The position numbers and the translations under genes were made by a program. Positions 32,916-44,076 of a stretch of 64,000 bases of DNA are shown piece after piece. The DNA comes from Desmodus rotundus. Taxonomy: Eukaryota; Chordata; Mammalia; Chiroptera; Phyllostomidae. The notes beneath the pieces are model-generated. The model had not been told where the DNA came from, searched no databases, and saw nothing but the letters and a program-made list of their open reading frames with translations. The stretch is taken from contig NC_071397.1 of NCBI RefSeq assembly GCF_022682495.2, forward strand, positions 16,025,082 through 16,089,081, read 5' to 3'. Numbering within the stretch: the stretch's first letter is position 1; every line of letters begins with the position of its first letter.

Positions 32916-33152
32916 AGATATTACTTTATTTTTAAAAAGATTTTATTAGTTTATTTTAGACAGAGGGGAAGGGAGGGAGAAAGAGAGGGAGAGAAATAAT
33001 CAATGTGTGGTTGCCTCTCATGTGCCTCCTACTGGGGACCTGACCTGGCCCACAACCCAGCCACATGCCCTGACTGGGAATTGAACTTGTGACCCTTTGG
33101 TTTGCAGGCCAGCACTCAATCCACTGAGCCACACCAGCCAGGGCAGATATTA
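32916..33152 (-). mobile_element. Ves SINE, AAATCTTT-tailed subfamily
   Basis: A full SINE on the minus strand. The head is at 33144 (GCCCTGGCTGGTGTGGCTCA), with A and B box regions ('actgagccacaccagccag' and 'gggaattgaacttgtgacc' as seen on plus). A GA-rich/CT-rich segment and the AAAGATTTTATT-type tail follow at 32936. The direct repeat AGATATTA flanks it at 32916-32923 and 33145-33152. Confidence 0.93.
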
Positions 33153-34148
33153 TGGTACCTTATTTTTAAAAGTGTCTAAAGATGAGTGGATTCTTACTGG
33201 GTTCTGGAATAAGACTTTAGTGTGAATAGTTGTATTAGGTCAGGGTTATGAGGTCTGCATTTCTTATGTCCCATTGAAGCCAATGAAAGCACATTAATTC
33301 ATTTGAACATTTACAAGTGTCCTATTAATTTCTTCTAAATTTACAATAACCTTGCAGTAATGTTATAGTGTATTATTTTAGAGATCACTTCTGATTGCCC
33401 CTGTATAGACACATGCCTCTGAATCAGATAAGCTTAATATTTCAAGTACAAATTAAATTCTTTCCATGCATTTAAATCAGTCACATGTATAGATGTGTCA
33501 GAGCATATAGCTCCATGGGATGCAAATAGGGTCAGCTGGAATGCAGGGAGCACCCATAATTAAATAAGAATTAATTCAGGATCCACTGTGGGTTTATTAT
33601 CTTTTACTAGATGCCAAGAAGGATAAAAGATTGTAGATGGTGATAACATAAGTATATATTATTTACTGCTGAATTGAACAATATGTTAATAGTACTGTAG
33701 ATTCTCAGAGAAGTGAGAGATTAATGGCTCCATAAAAAGGTTAGATGTGAGTACAGTTTGGAAAAGCAGAAAGAAAGGGAGAAGAGTGGAAGGGGTATGT
33801 GTGCAGCAGATGCAATGTTTGTTGCCAAAACTAAATGTGGGATCTTTGGAAGACACCAAGGAGACCAGCTTCATTGGAACAGGAAACCTGGGCTGGGATA
33901 AAGGGGAGCTGTATTTGTTTAAATGTGTTTTGAAGAAATATGACTATAGAGGTGGAGCTGAGGAGGCTGGACTTATCCTGGAGGCCACAGTGAACCGAAG
34001 AGCCACTTGACCTAATATAAGTGTGTGCGTGTGTGTAGAGGAAGGGGTCATATTTGTTGAGTATTAATATTTGCTAAGTTTGGTTCTAAGTGTCTTACAT
34101 TTATTTTCTCGTGAAACCTCATAATGATGAAAATTAATTGGGTATAAT
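33153..34148. other. no recognised feature
   Basis: Unique sequence with a short GTGTGTGCGTGTGTGT microsatellite at about 34021-34037. The open frame 33747-34010 has no domain. Confidence 0.45.
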
Positions 34149-34281
34149 TACAAGATGGGACAAAAGTAGGCTTACAGTTGTTCAGATGGCAATTAATACA
34201 ATGACTAATAAACAATAATATAAGATAAAGTCTGTATTTCACATACTCATAACTATAAACCTCCTTTTGCCTCATCCTGTA
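34149..34281. mobile_element. mariner-type MITE at TA site
   Basis: A 129-bp non-coding element (34151-34279) between TA dinucleotides (34149-34150, 34280-34281). Left end CAAGATGGGACAAAAGTAGG; right end, complemented, CAGGATGAGGCAAAAGGAGG. The inverted repeats extend through 'cttacagttgtt' on the left and 'tttatagttatg' on the right. The interior is AT-rich. It is the same family as 46490-46621. Confidence 0.88.
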
Positions 34282-34337
34282 TTTGAAGTCAGTATAATTT
34301 TGTCAGTTTTTTCCTGGATACTTAGGCTGAGAGAAGA

Positions 34338-34693
34338 CATATTTCATCTCTTTCTTTCTTTAAATTATTTTATTGTTGTTCAGTTACAGTTGTCTGCATT
34401 TTCTCCCCACCACTGCCCCAACCCCAGCCAAACCCACCTCCCTCCCTTGCTTCCACCTCTTCCCTTACTTTTTTTAAGATTTTAATTTATTTTTTATTTT
34501 TAGAGACAAGGAAAGGGAGGATGAGAGAGAGGGAGAGAAACATTGATCAGCTGCATCTCACATGCCCCCAACTGGGGACCTGGCCCACAACCCAGGCATG
34601 TGTCCTGACTGGGAATTGAACCAGTGACCTTTCGGTTCACAAGCTGGTGTTCAGTCCACTGAGCCACACCAGCCAGGGCCATATTTCTTTTCT
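34338..34693 (-). mobile_element. probable Ves-L1 chimeric insertion
   Basis: On the minus strand a full Ves SINE (34679 down to about 34469) ends in an A-rich tail. It is followed directly by about 105 bp of bat L1 3' UTR ending in the 'tgttcagttacagttgtctg' terminus and its own A/T tail (about 34352-34468). The pair, not the SINE alone, is bounded by CATATTTCATCTCT (34338-34351) and CATATTTCTTTTCT (34680-34693), 12 of 14 matching. I see no duplication immediately beside the SINE tail. It could be one template-switched insertion, or a SINE that landed at the edge of an L1. Confidence 0.7.
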
Positions 34694-35140
34694 AAGGCTG
34701 TTCAATAACTAAGTTATAGAACCAGAATCTTAAACTACTTGGCACTGGTCTCTAGGGTCTTGGGGAGACTCCCCTGGGGAGATTTGTGACTCATCATCTA
34801 AATATTATGGCTCACTCGTTTGTACAACCTTCCAGTTAAAATATATTCAGCAGATATTTGATTTAACATGTAGCTTACTAAGGGCCACTTAACATCTGCT
34901 TCTTAGTTTTAATGTAGCTGTGGTCGATTAAAGTGAGACCAAGAAAAGGAGCATAGTTCTTTAAATAATTCCAAATAGTGTTTTAATTTAGATTATTTAT
35001 TAGTTTTTGACTTTAAACAATTTTGAAATATTTTCTTCAATGCTTCACTATTGCTTTATGAAATATTCAGGACTGATAGGCTGATATTAAACTATTGTAC
35101 AGATAACTTTTTAAAAAATCACGTTTGGGCGCCCTGGCAG
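34694..35140. other. no recognised feature
   Basis: Unique sequence without recognisable element. Confidence 0.4.
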
Positions 35141-35144
35141 ACCT

Positions 35145-35350
35145 CCTGTTTGCAGGGCTGTCCAACCTGTGGCCCACAGGCTGCATGCAGCCCAGGGTGG
35201 CTATGAATGCGGCTCAACACAAATTGTACATTTACTTAAAACATTATGGGATTTTTTTGTGTGATTACTTGTCACAATGTATTTAATGTGTGGCCCAAGA
35301 CAACTCTTCTTCCAGTGTGGCCCAGAGACACCCAAAGGTCAGATGCCCTG
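35145..35350 (+). mobile_element. hAT-like non-autonomous transposon
   Basis: It starts CAGGGCTGTCCAACCTGTGG and ends with the complement of CAGGGCATCTGACCTTTGGG, an imperfect inverted terminal repeat. Inside are 'gcagcccagggtggctatga', 'cggctcaacacaaattgtac', 'acttaaaacattatgggat' and 'gtgtggcccaagacaac'. This pattern of repeated 'gtggccca' is familiar from mammalian Charlie/hAT elements. The 8-bp target duplication is no longer readable. Confidence 0.65.
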
Positions 35351-35725
35351 TGAGGGAGGAAGGGCCCCAGATGATGAGCTTTGAAACCCAGAGTCATATT
35401 TGCCCTGAGACTACACTTCCCATGGGCTGCTTGGGCCAGAGACTGAGTGCTGCGGGGGCGCTCAGTTCCTGGGGGCCACCAGACTTCGCTGCCGGCCCAC
35501 TGCCTACAGGACTTGCCCAGGTGCTCACCCCGCCTTTCTGACTGCAGGGCCATCGAGGTTGCTTCCACCCCCGGTCTCTCCTTCCCTCATGGTCCGATGG
35601 CTTCCCTGACCTTTTCTGCCTCCCTCTCCATTTTCTTTCACAAGCGCTTCCCCTAGTAAAATTCTTGCCCATTTAATCTCATTTTGGAGTCTGCTTCTCA
35701 CACGACCCAGACTAAGAGACATGTT
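35351..35725 (+). mobile_element. ERV-type LTR
   Basis: A GC-richer stretch ends in an LTR-like terminus: 'cttcccctagtaaaattctt', then 'catttaatctcattttgg', then 'gtctgcttctcacacgaccc'. This matches the polyadenylation and R/U5 layout of mammalian ERVL-group LTRs (AATAAAATCCTT...CTGCTTCT). The overlapping open frames on both strands are by-products of its GC content. The family is not resolved. Confidence 0.5.
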
Positions 35726-36004
35726 AATACGACTGTTCCTTTCTCAAACACATAAAGTTTGGGAAATAAGATAAAATAAATGTAAGATCTATATAAGAAA
35801 TCAATAAATAGTATCAAAATAAAGTTCACCTAAGGAATTTTAAGGGGAAGCGTTAATTTTATTTTGGTTTGCACATGGATCTCTTATTTTTGAAAAATAT
35901 TATTCACAAGCCTAACAACATTTTGATGAAAGGAAAATGTCTATGATCTCTTAACCATAAAATTTATATTTATTTTTGCATATAACTTATTAGCCCTTGA
36001 ACCC

Positions 36005-36345
36005 ATGTCTGTGTATTTTATGTCTTTTGCTAATATATGTGTATCATTTTATTGTCTGCTTTTTTACTTAATAAATATTTTCCATGTGTCACACAGTTCT
36101 AATTTGTGTTTAATGACTGCATGATCGTACAATAGTTCCAAATTCCAAATACTGTTCTTTTACGGTGAACTTTCACATTGTTCCCAATTTCTCCTATTGT
36201 AATATTATGATCTTTCTTAAAATATTTGATTACGTTGAAATATTTCCTGAGCATAATTCCCAAGATAGAGTCAGAGCCAAAGTATATAATAAGCTTATGT
36301 CACTTGCTGTATTTGGCTAATTTGCTTTTGCAAAAGTGTGGCACC
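36005..36345 (-). mobile_element. old L1M 3'-end fragment
   Basis: Antisense L1M. 'tgcttttttacttaataaat', 'ccatgtgtcacacagttct', 'gcatgatcgtacaatagttcc' and 'cctgagcataattcccaag' follow the L1 ORF2-3' antisense order. It is highly decayed. Confidence 0.5.
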
Positions 36346-37489
36346 ATGGCACTGATAGAAAATGAGAATTCCAAGTCCAGCTTTACCTCCCAAGTACTGA
36401 GTGTTAGGCGTTGCATGTTTTTCTCATCTGTTAAATACATTTTTAAAATGCTGTATGCCTTTAAAATTTGTACTTATGTAATTATGTAATTATTAACAAA
36501 GATAAACATTTCAAATGATATATTCAAAGTAAAAGAGAAAAATGACACTTAATTAACATGGAAGCATTTACAGTAGGTTTGAATATTGATGTGTATTGAC
36601 TCAGTTGTTATCCAAGCAGGAATACGGATTTTTTTCTTTCATTATAGAGCACTTGCTATATGCTTTTAAAAGCATGTTTCTTCCCTTGAGTGTTGAACAG
36701 CTATTCCTTTATGGTTCCAGAACACCAAGAAAAAACATTTCACCCTACCAGGTAGTACACAGGAACATTGCAGATAACTTTATTTATTTATTTATCATCT
36801 TTTTACCCCAGGAAAGCAATCACAGAAATCAGAAAATCACTTAGAGGCTCTCTAATGGAAACTCATCATCCCTCATGCATATTCACATTTCCAGGGCCAA
36901 GTAAGAACATGCACACAGGCCAGTCTCCGTGAAGGGAAGGCAGGCGAGACTGCAACTCCATGCTTGCCCCAGAGCCTCCTTTTACTCTGGTGCATGGTGC
37001 CTTCTTCTGGAGAGCTGTCAGTTCATTTGTTTGGGACCTAGAAGGTAATTTCTACTGTTTTGTTTGTTTGTTTGGAGTGGGCAAGTACTGAAAGAGAATT
37101 AAGGAAGAGACAGTTTTAGACTATCCTTTTTTAAAAATTCTATGGGGGATCTTCCTGAGAGCTTTTTTAAAAATGAAATAGTCCCTCTCCTGGCACTGCT
37201 TCTAAAATAAGTTTTCCAAAACTACCTATTGTATTAATGAAGCAACTGCATTATAAAATGTCTTCCTCAAAGCATATAATCATCAAAATTATTATATAAT
37301 CCCTGAAATAAGTTTCCCTATGACAGAAGTTATTTCTCCTTCCTCTAGCCTCCAAAAGCATTTTGCATATAGTTTTATTATTTCAGGCTACCTACTGTAT
37401 TTACAGTTTGATTTTTACATGCCTAACTCTCCTTAATGGAATGAAAACTCTTAGTAGCAATGTCTTGGTTATTATATTATCCCATATGG
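36346..37489. other. no recognised feature
   Basis: Unique sequence. A TTTA repeat lies at about 36780-36795 and a TTTG repeat at about 37058-37074. No gene is supported. Confidence 0.45.
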
Positions 37490-37715
37490 CAGGAGAAGCA
37501 CTTTACATGCTTTATCCCATTTAATCCTCACAACTGCTTGATGAAATAGGTGCTATTAGCATCTGCATGTCACTGATGAGAAAATTGAGACTTGAGGAGG
37601 TTAAGTAACTTGCTCAAGGAAGCACAGTCATTTAGTGGCAGAGTTGGGACTCAACTCCGGTCTGTTTAACTACAGAGCTTAAATTCTTTACTACAACAGA
37701 CTGAACTGCTAGAAC
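37490..37715 (-). mobile_element. MIR SINE, antisense
   Basis: Well preserved: 'gcactttacatgctttatccc', 'atttaatcctcacaactgc', 'gatgagaaaattgagacttg', 'aggttaagtaacttgctcaag', 'gtggcagagttgggactc' and 'taactacagagcttaaat' are consecutive reverse-complement MIR landmarks. Confidence 0.92.
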
Positions 37716-37732
37716 ACCATATTTACAATACT

Positions 37733-37816
37733 GCCTCCCCCCACCCCCGCTCTCTGTCTCCCTCTCCCTCTGTCCCTCCCTCTCTCTATCTTTCTATCTT
37801 TCTTTCTCTCTTTCAT
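37733..37816. repeat. pyrimidine (CT/CCCTCT) tract
   Basis: About 80 bp of nearly pure C/T on the plus strand, passing from CCCCCA to CTCTGTCTCC units and then TCTTTCTA units. Confidence 0.9.
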
Positions 37817-37984
37817 GACCAAGCCTGAGGGAAAACTGTGACTCATGTGCTTGGGACTTTGGGGAATGTCCAAATTTGGGGGGGTTTATAGGAGAATAAA
37901 GTATTCTGCTCTATCGTCCTGCAGAAATTGAACCTATTTATGTATGGGTGACAAGTCCAATGCCCAAATTTCAATGTAGATTTC

Positions 37985-38215
37985 AAGGTCATGTAGTGGA
38001 AAGAACATAACATTAGAATCAGTGTAATCTCTGCTTTAATGCTCATCTCATTATTTTATAGCTGTGGCATCCTTGATAAATTACATAAGTTAATGGAGCC
38101 TTAATTTTTTCATCTGAAAAATAAACACATGCTACCAACCTTGGGATTTTATAGATATCAAATAAGATAATTAATTTTACATCATACAACTTATGAGTGG
38201 GGCACTGTCTGTATT
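37985..38215 (+). mobile_element. MIR SINE
   Basis: Sense MIR: 'gtcatgtagtggaaagaac', 'ttagaatcagtgtaatctc', 'ttgataaattacataagtta', 'ccttaattttttcatctg' and 'agatatcaaataagataat'. It is more diverged than the neighbouring MIR. Confidence 0.7.
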
Positions 38216-38224
38216 TCTCTCTGC

Positions 38225-38320
38225 TGTGCGTCCTGTGGTACAGCCAGTACCTTACACTGTATAGGGAGCATTGTTGGTCCTCAATACATATTTGTTGAAA
38301 CAATGAAAGAATGGACTCAT
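38225..38320 (+). mobile_element. L2 LINE 3' end
   Basis: 'cagtaccttacactgtatag' and 'ggtcctcaatacatatttg', followed by 'ttgaaacaatgaaagaatgg', are a decayed L2 terminus. Confidence 0.6.
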
Positions 38321-38964
38321 GTGGTATCTGGCATACAGAAGGTGCTCAATTTATGTTAGTGTTTGTCCACTCAAATGTCTTATTGCATTCACCATTGTTT
38401 ATCATGGTGTCCTTGAATTGTCCTCTTCAGTTTTGGGGCATCACGTCTCCTTCAAAACTTCTATAATGATTTTAGGTCTCATAAATTATATCTTTGCCCC
38501 CTGATTTTTCTCATCCTATTTGCAGTCCTTAGCAGGACTCAATCACTGATTAAATGTGGGAAGTGAAGAAGAGGAGTAAAGAAGGGCTCCCAAGTTCCAG
38601 TCCTGGGTGTCTGAGTGAATGAGGTCACAGAAGGGATAACCGTCACGTGCAGAACATGGAGTTGTACCACATGTAAAGTAGGCTAGGTGTGGTGTGAACG
38701 GGACCCTCATTTCCTTGCTGCCTGTTGACAGGAGACATCAGTTCCTTGCTATATGGGCTTCTCCATGGGAAACTTGGTTTCCCTGAATGAGGGGCTTGAA
38801 CAGAAGGAATGTGATAGAGGATGTAGATTATAAGCTAATCTCAGAGGTCCCATCCCATTTCTCTGATGTATTCTATTTCTTAAAATTGGCTAAATCCAGC
38901 CCACATTCAAGAGGATGGGGATTACACCAGGGCATGGATAACAGTGAGGCAGGAACCATTGGGA
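38321..38964. other. no recognised feature
   Basis: Unique sequence. Open frames are short and without domain. Confidence 0.4.
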
Positions 38965-39100
38965 GCCATCGTAGAGGCCCCCAGTGCATGGCGAAAACTG
39001 AGGCACAAAGAGGGAAGTAACTTGTGGCTAAATCACACAATAGGTGGATCTGACTCCAGAGTCTCAACTCCTGGCAACTACATTATACTGTTGCCATAAA
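38965..39100 (-). mobile_element. MIR SINE fragment, antisense
   Basis: 'gcgaaaactgaggcacaaag', 'gggaagtaacttgtggctaa', 'atcacacaataggtggatctg' and 'ctccagagtctcaactcctg' are MIR reverse-complement landmarks in order. Confidence 0.75.
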
Positions 39101-40999
39101 TATGTTGTGTGCTAGGAAACTGGGTAACCTACTTGCTAAAGAAATAATAGGGTCCCTCGAAAACTTCTCCTATGCAGTTAAACATATCAGATTACGGGAG
39201 AGAAGATCACAAAGATATTTTCTCATTATTGTTTGTTTTATGTCAGGTTATTGCAAAGAGATTCAGAAAGATTTTTTTGTTATCATTCTTGTTTATTTTA
39301 GGTTGCATTTGAGTTGGATTTCAAATGTTAGATTTCTAGGTGACTGTGAAATTGCTATAATTTTAAAACAAAGAACAAAAAATGTAGAGCCACGATTTTT
39401 ACTCATTCACTTTAGGATTCTGAGCGCAATGAGAGGAAGGATATAGCTGCATGAAAATACCCCAGGAGAGGCAAAGACAAGACCTAAGGCAGGTGCCAGT
39501 ATTTAGTCTTACACAAATTTTAAAACCAGAGTTGAGGAATACGTATAAGAGGGAGGGGAGAAAAGAGGCAAATTGATAGTATATCCTAATGCCTGCTCTT
39601 AGTTTTTTAGTTAAGTACATATATTGTGATAGCAAATAGTATATGTTTGGCAAATTTAAATTTGTTCAGTTTCTTTAGAAAGCTTTGCTTAATAGTCAGC
39701 AATCTGCTTATACTCAGGTAGAAGCTTTGGTCAGCTTCAATGATGAGAAGCTCATCTAATACAGTTTAGTTAGGAGGACTTAATTAACAAATACCACATC
39801 GCTATGTCCCCAGAGTTCTTCTGTGCAAGACAAATGATGCTTTTCAATGGGAAGATAGAGGTGTATCTGTACTTTCTCTGACAAGTGACAGATCTTTGTA
39901 TATGTGGCAGTTAAGGAGGTTCATGTGATTTTAGAACAGTTTCAAGTGTTCAGGGCAGCATTCACACTCATTTCTTTTGTAGGTGTTTTTCTTGTTCCAT
40001 GGGACACCAATAATGTGAGAAGCTCAGTGGGGAAAGTTCTGTGGAATAAGTTTGTGAGTAAATAAGTCTGTGTGGGTCGTTTAAGGTCAGAGCTGATGCA
40101 TGTTCAGTGCCTAGCACGGTGTCTGTGGCACAACAGACACTACAAATCCCAGAAAAGTTTGTTTTTAAAACATGGTCCTTTTAATGGCACAGAGATTATA
40201 CAAGACTAGTAGCCTGCTTTTATAGACAATGCTATCTCTTAACTGAGGAACCACCTTTGGAATAGAGAAATTATGTAAATACATCAAGGTTGGACCTTTT
40301 CACAGCCCTCTAAATCTTATGTATTAAGATTTTCTTATGAATCTTATTGTATTATTATAAATATTTATTGTAAAATTTTGGCCAACCCTGATAGCATCAG
40401 CTATGCAAGAAGCATTTGCAAACAAGAATTCAGGTCTTATGTATTAGCTAAGAGAGCAGTTAATTTTTATGAACACAATATTGCTTCGAGCTTTGTTTTA
40501 AGCATGTTGTCTTTAAATATATCCTATAAGAAAACCTCCTCAAACATGGACATTTCCAAAGTCTATTTTACCTTCAAATCTTGCCAAATATCTATCACTT
40601 TTGTAAATTACTCTATTTTTTTTTGTACTCAGAAAGGTATTTGGCTCCATTTCAAAATTTGAAAATCATTAAAGGAAAACGGTAAGTGATTACAATAATT
40701 CTTTAAGCTTTCAATTAATGTGTGGTTCAATTTGACAGAATGAGATAGAGGGATTTCATTTTATAGATTTGCTTGTTGGGGAGAAGCTAATGTTGTACAG
40801 ATGGTAAAAGATGGTTTCAGAGGATTAAAGAAAACAAGAACGCTTTGAGGATGCAGTTCATACCTTTATGTTTGAAAGGATTTTCTAGTCCCTATTATAT
40901 TTTAAAAGAATTTGTCTCCCGTGGAGAAGTACCAAATGCATGGCATAATTCTGCGAGTGACATAGGAAAAGATAGTGAGAGATAGAGAATCAGCACATC
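39101..40999. other. mostly unique sequence
   Basis: No gene or confident repeat. A faint L2 terminus ('gtgcctagcacggtgtctgt') lies at about 40108. The open frames (39102-39446, 40378-40662) are AT-rich and without domain. Confidence 0.45.
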
Positions 41000-41125
41000 A
41001 GGGTTGGTTTGGGTTCATATCTGTAAGTAAACATTTTTGGTCTCAGTCTTTTTAGCTATCACATGAGATGTTGGACTGAATCTTTTGTCCAAGATTTCTT
41101 GGGGTGATTTTAAGCTTTGCCACTG
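41000..41125 (+). mobile_element. possible MIR-family fragment
   Basis: 'ggtttgggttcatatctgta', then 'tctttttagctatcacatgag' and 'gttggactgaatctttt' resemble the MIR variants that have 'gttggactagatgatct' after the core. The match is weak. Confidence 0.35.
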
Positions 41126-44076
41126 TATATTTTGTTTAGCATAGACAAATGTTTATTTCAAAGCCTGAATGACCTGCAGTTAACACAGGTCCTGAGAAAT
41201 GGAGTGGATGGAGACAAGAATTAGTAATGTCTGAGGAAGTCTAACTTCGTTAGAAGGTGTCCCTTTGGTCTCCTTGGGTCACCGTAACTCTTCCACAGTG
41301 TTGCTTCATGACATGGGGTCCAGGGACTCCTTCTTCAGTGATCTGTGTTCTATCACAGTGGTGTCTGGGGACTCAGACCTAGATAGCCCTGATGTTATTT
41401 TAGGCTGGAGAGGGAGGCCCGGAAAGAAGCCAGCTAGCGACAGATCTAATGAGGTCAATTGCATGGTTTTCTGTACAACTAAGCAAAGGCAAGTTTGTAA
41501 AACACTGGGTTTGCATTGCTGTCTCCATCTTTCATTTTCACAAAAACTCCATAAAAGTCTTGAAGCACTGGTAGGAACAGGGCACTGAACAAAATCGTGT
41601 CAAAAAGATCACTTCTTGAAGAATTTCATGAAGCAACAGCAGCTATTGAAAGCAGCATGTATGTCATTTTCCATGAGAAAATTGAGCTGAAGAAATATGC
41701 TTTTCCATTGGTTTTATCTTCCGAAATTCTAGATATATTATAGATGTACCATAGCTAGAATCCAAATATTTGTATTCCAAATGAGCTTTTAAAAGATTCA
41801 ATCCTTGTTATCCCAAACCAAGGTTTCAATAAAAACACCTTGGACTAGCTAGCCTGGTTTTATGGTTCATATCACCAGAGACCAAATATAAAACTTGAGG
41901 AATATATTTCGTGAGAGAATTATATCTCTCTCCACATATTACCATTTTAAAAGCCTAGCACTTCAATATTTTTTCTCAGTCATCATTGTGGCAAATTGCT
42001 TACATGAATAACTGTCCAACTGAAATTAATGATCACTAGCAAAGAGAATACAAATAGTCAATTTGGAACATATCAGCATGTATCTTTCTGTTGGGTGCCA
42101 TAGAATAAGAATAACAATTAAAACAACAACAGCAACACCTGGTCCCACTAAGAAAAAAGATGGGACTGTAGGTTTGCAATGCTGACCTCCTCAGACAGAA
42201 AGGTGAATTAAAGGTGTTTGTGAGTGATGCAACTGATTTTCAGAGAACTGCAATGTTTGTTAATAAGGGAAAATTACATTTTAACCTCTTCTTAGGCTGG
42301 GCTTGGAAATTTTGAGGTGCTATTTGTCACCTCCTGCTAGGACAGATTTGGAAAGCAGGGTGGTTTGTGGCCCACGCACAGGCCAAGGGCACAGGGGTTC
42401 TTAATTTCAGCCCCAGGGACCATGTTAGTATGCCTTGGGGCTTTCTGAAATCGACAATGCCTACCTCAGACATCTTAAAATTACCCCAGAAGACTTATAA
42501 AATAAAGAGCAATGAACACTCAGAAATATCATTCTGAAAAGTGAAATTAAAATAACAACACTATTCATTGTTTTTGAAGGAATTTATTGTTGTTTTAAAA
42601 TAGTGTATTTCCCTGGATTAGCATTATATAACATATTACCAGTGAGAACATTGAAACTAAACAATCAATTGTTCTTCTTCAAAATTCACTTAAATGCAAC
42701 ACCTGCCAAAGTGTGGGGTGTGTGCTCAGTGAGTGGCCCTGTGAGGCAGCATCTTTGTCCATCTTCTGTCTAAATGCAGCATCTCCCCGAGGGTGGACAC
42801 ATCATCTTCAATAGCCCCCCTTATTACCTAAGGACATAACAACTGCTAGAAAGATTGGCTGATGGACACATGTTTGCCATTCCGAAAATTAAAACTAAAA
42901 TGCGGAGTTATTGTTTAATGGGAACAGTTTTGATTTTGCAAGATGAAAAAGTTCTGAAGATGAATGGTGGTGGTGGTTAGATGGCAACGTGGCTGTGCTT
43001 ACTGCTCAGACCCTTAACAGTGGTTAACATGGTACCTTGTACTTATGTATATTCTAACACAGTGATGGCGTTATTAAAGGGCAAAGCAACGGTGAAAGAG
43101 AAAGCCAAACATATTTTCATATCATAGTTCATACTTGTAGAATTTTTTCTCTTTTCCTGCTTTTGCTTTGCTAACATCAAAGTGACTGATTACCAAACAA
43201 TGGGGCTAAGATCTGTCATGATAGCATATAGCCTGAAAATATTTCCTTTTATGGTTTCTTGACTGAATTGGAAGTTTCTTATTTTCTTTTCTGACTTGAT
43301 ACAGTCAAAGAAGGAGAGACGGAAGGATAGAAGGACAGAGAGAGAGAGAGAAATTGGAAAATGGCCAAGACTGTGTTAATTTTCGGAGCACCACTTGTAA
43401 GCCAGAGCACTGATGGGGCTGCCTGGCTTGCTGCTCCAGCGTCACCACTGAGACCAACATCATCCTTCTGAAATCACTCTGGGGTCATGTCTAGCTCTTA
43501 GTATTTCTTTGTCAGATCTGGAGGCAGTTGCCAAGAAGTTTGAATTGGCAGGAGAACTGTGATCCACCGATGCGAGCAGAGCCAGTGGAGTTCAGAAATG
43601 GATATTCTTAGATTCACTAAAAGGAAAGGAGGAAAAAAAACCCTCTAATATCTACAGCGATTAACCTTTCTGATATGATTAATCTCTCATATTTTAACTG
43701 TTCTGGAAAACCTACTCTGCCTGTGTTAGCATTGTTCCTGTGTGTCATTTAAGGCAATGGCTATATACATTTAATTTGCATAAATGGCTATGTTTATATA
43801 ACTGTGTGTGGAAGAATAGATTAATGCTCACTTTTATCTCTAAATTTATTTGGTGTTCTTAAGATGTAAAATTTTGACATGTTAAATTATAAAAGATGAT
43901 TTTATATATTTTTGAAACTATTGGAATGAAATAAAAAAGCAATAATAAGCCAAAGATGTTGGCTTATAATGAATAAAGCAAAACTGGTTTTGAATAGTTC
44001 GAATTTTAAGAAAATAAATGGAATAATTAATGTTTGTTTCTTTTGTGAAAAATGCAACTAAATGAATGTCCTCCAT
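41126..44076. other. mostly unique sequence
   Basis: About 3 kb with no repeat I can name, apart from a GA microsatellite (43338-43352). The 41230-41590 part is GC-richer with a 107-codon plus-strand frame and no domain. The 42670-42960 and 43390-43640 parts have balanced composition and could hold further constrained elements. I do not claim a gene. Confidence 0.45.

Noticed and set aside
35272..35722. Cluster of frames on both strands as a possible exon or CpG island
   Set aside because: The GC content comes from an LTR ending in an AATAAA-like signal. Frames overlap on both strands and have no domain.
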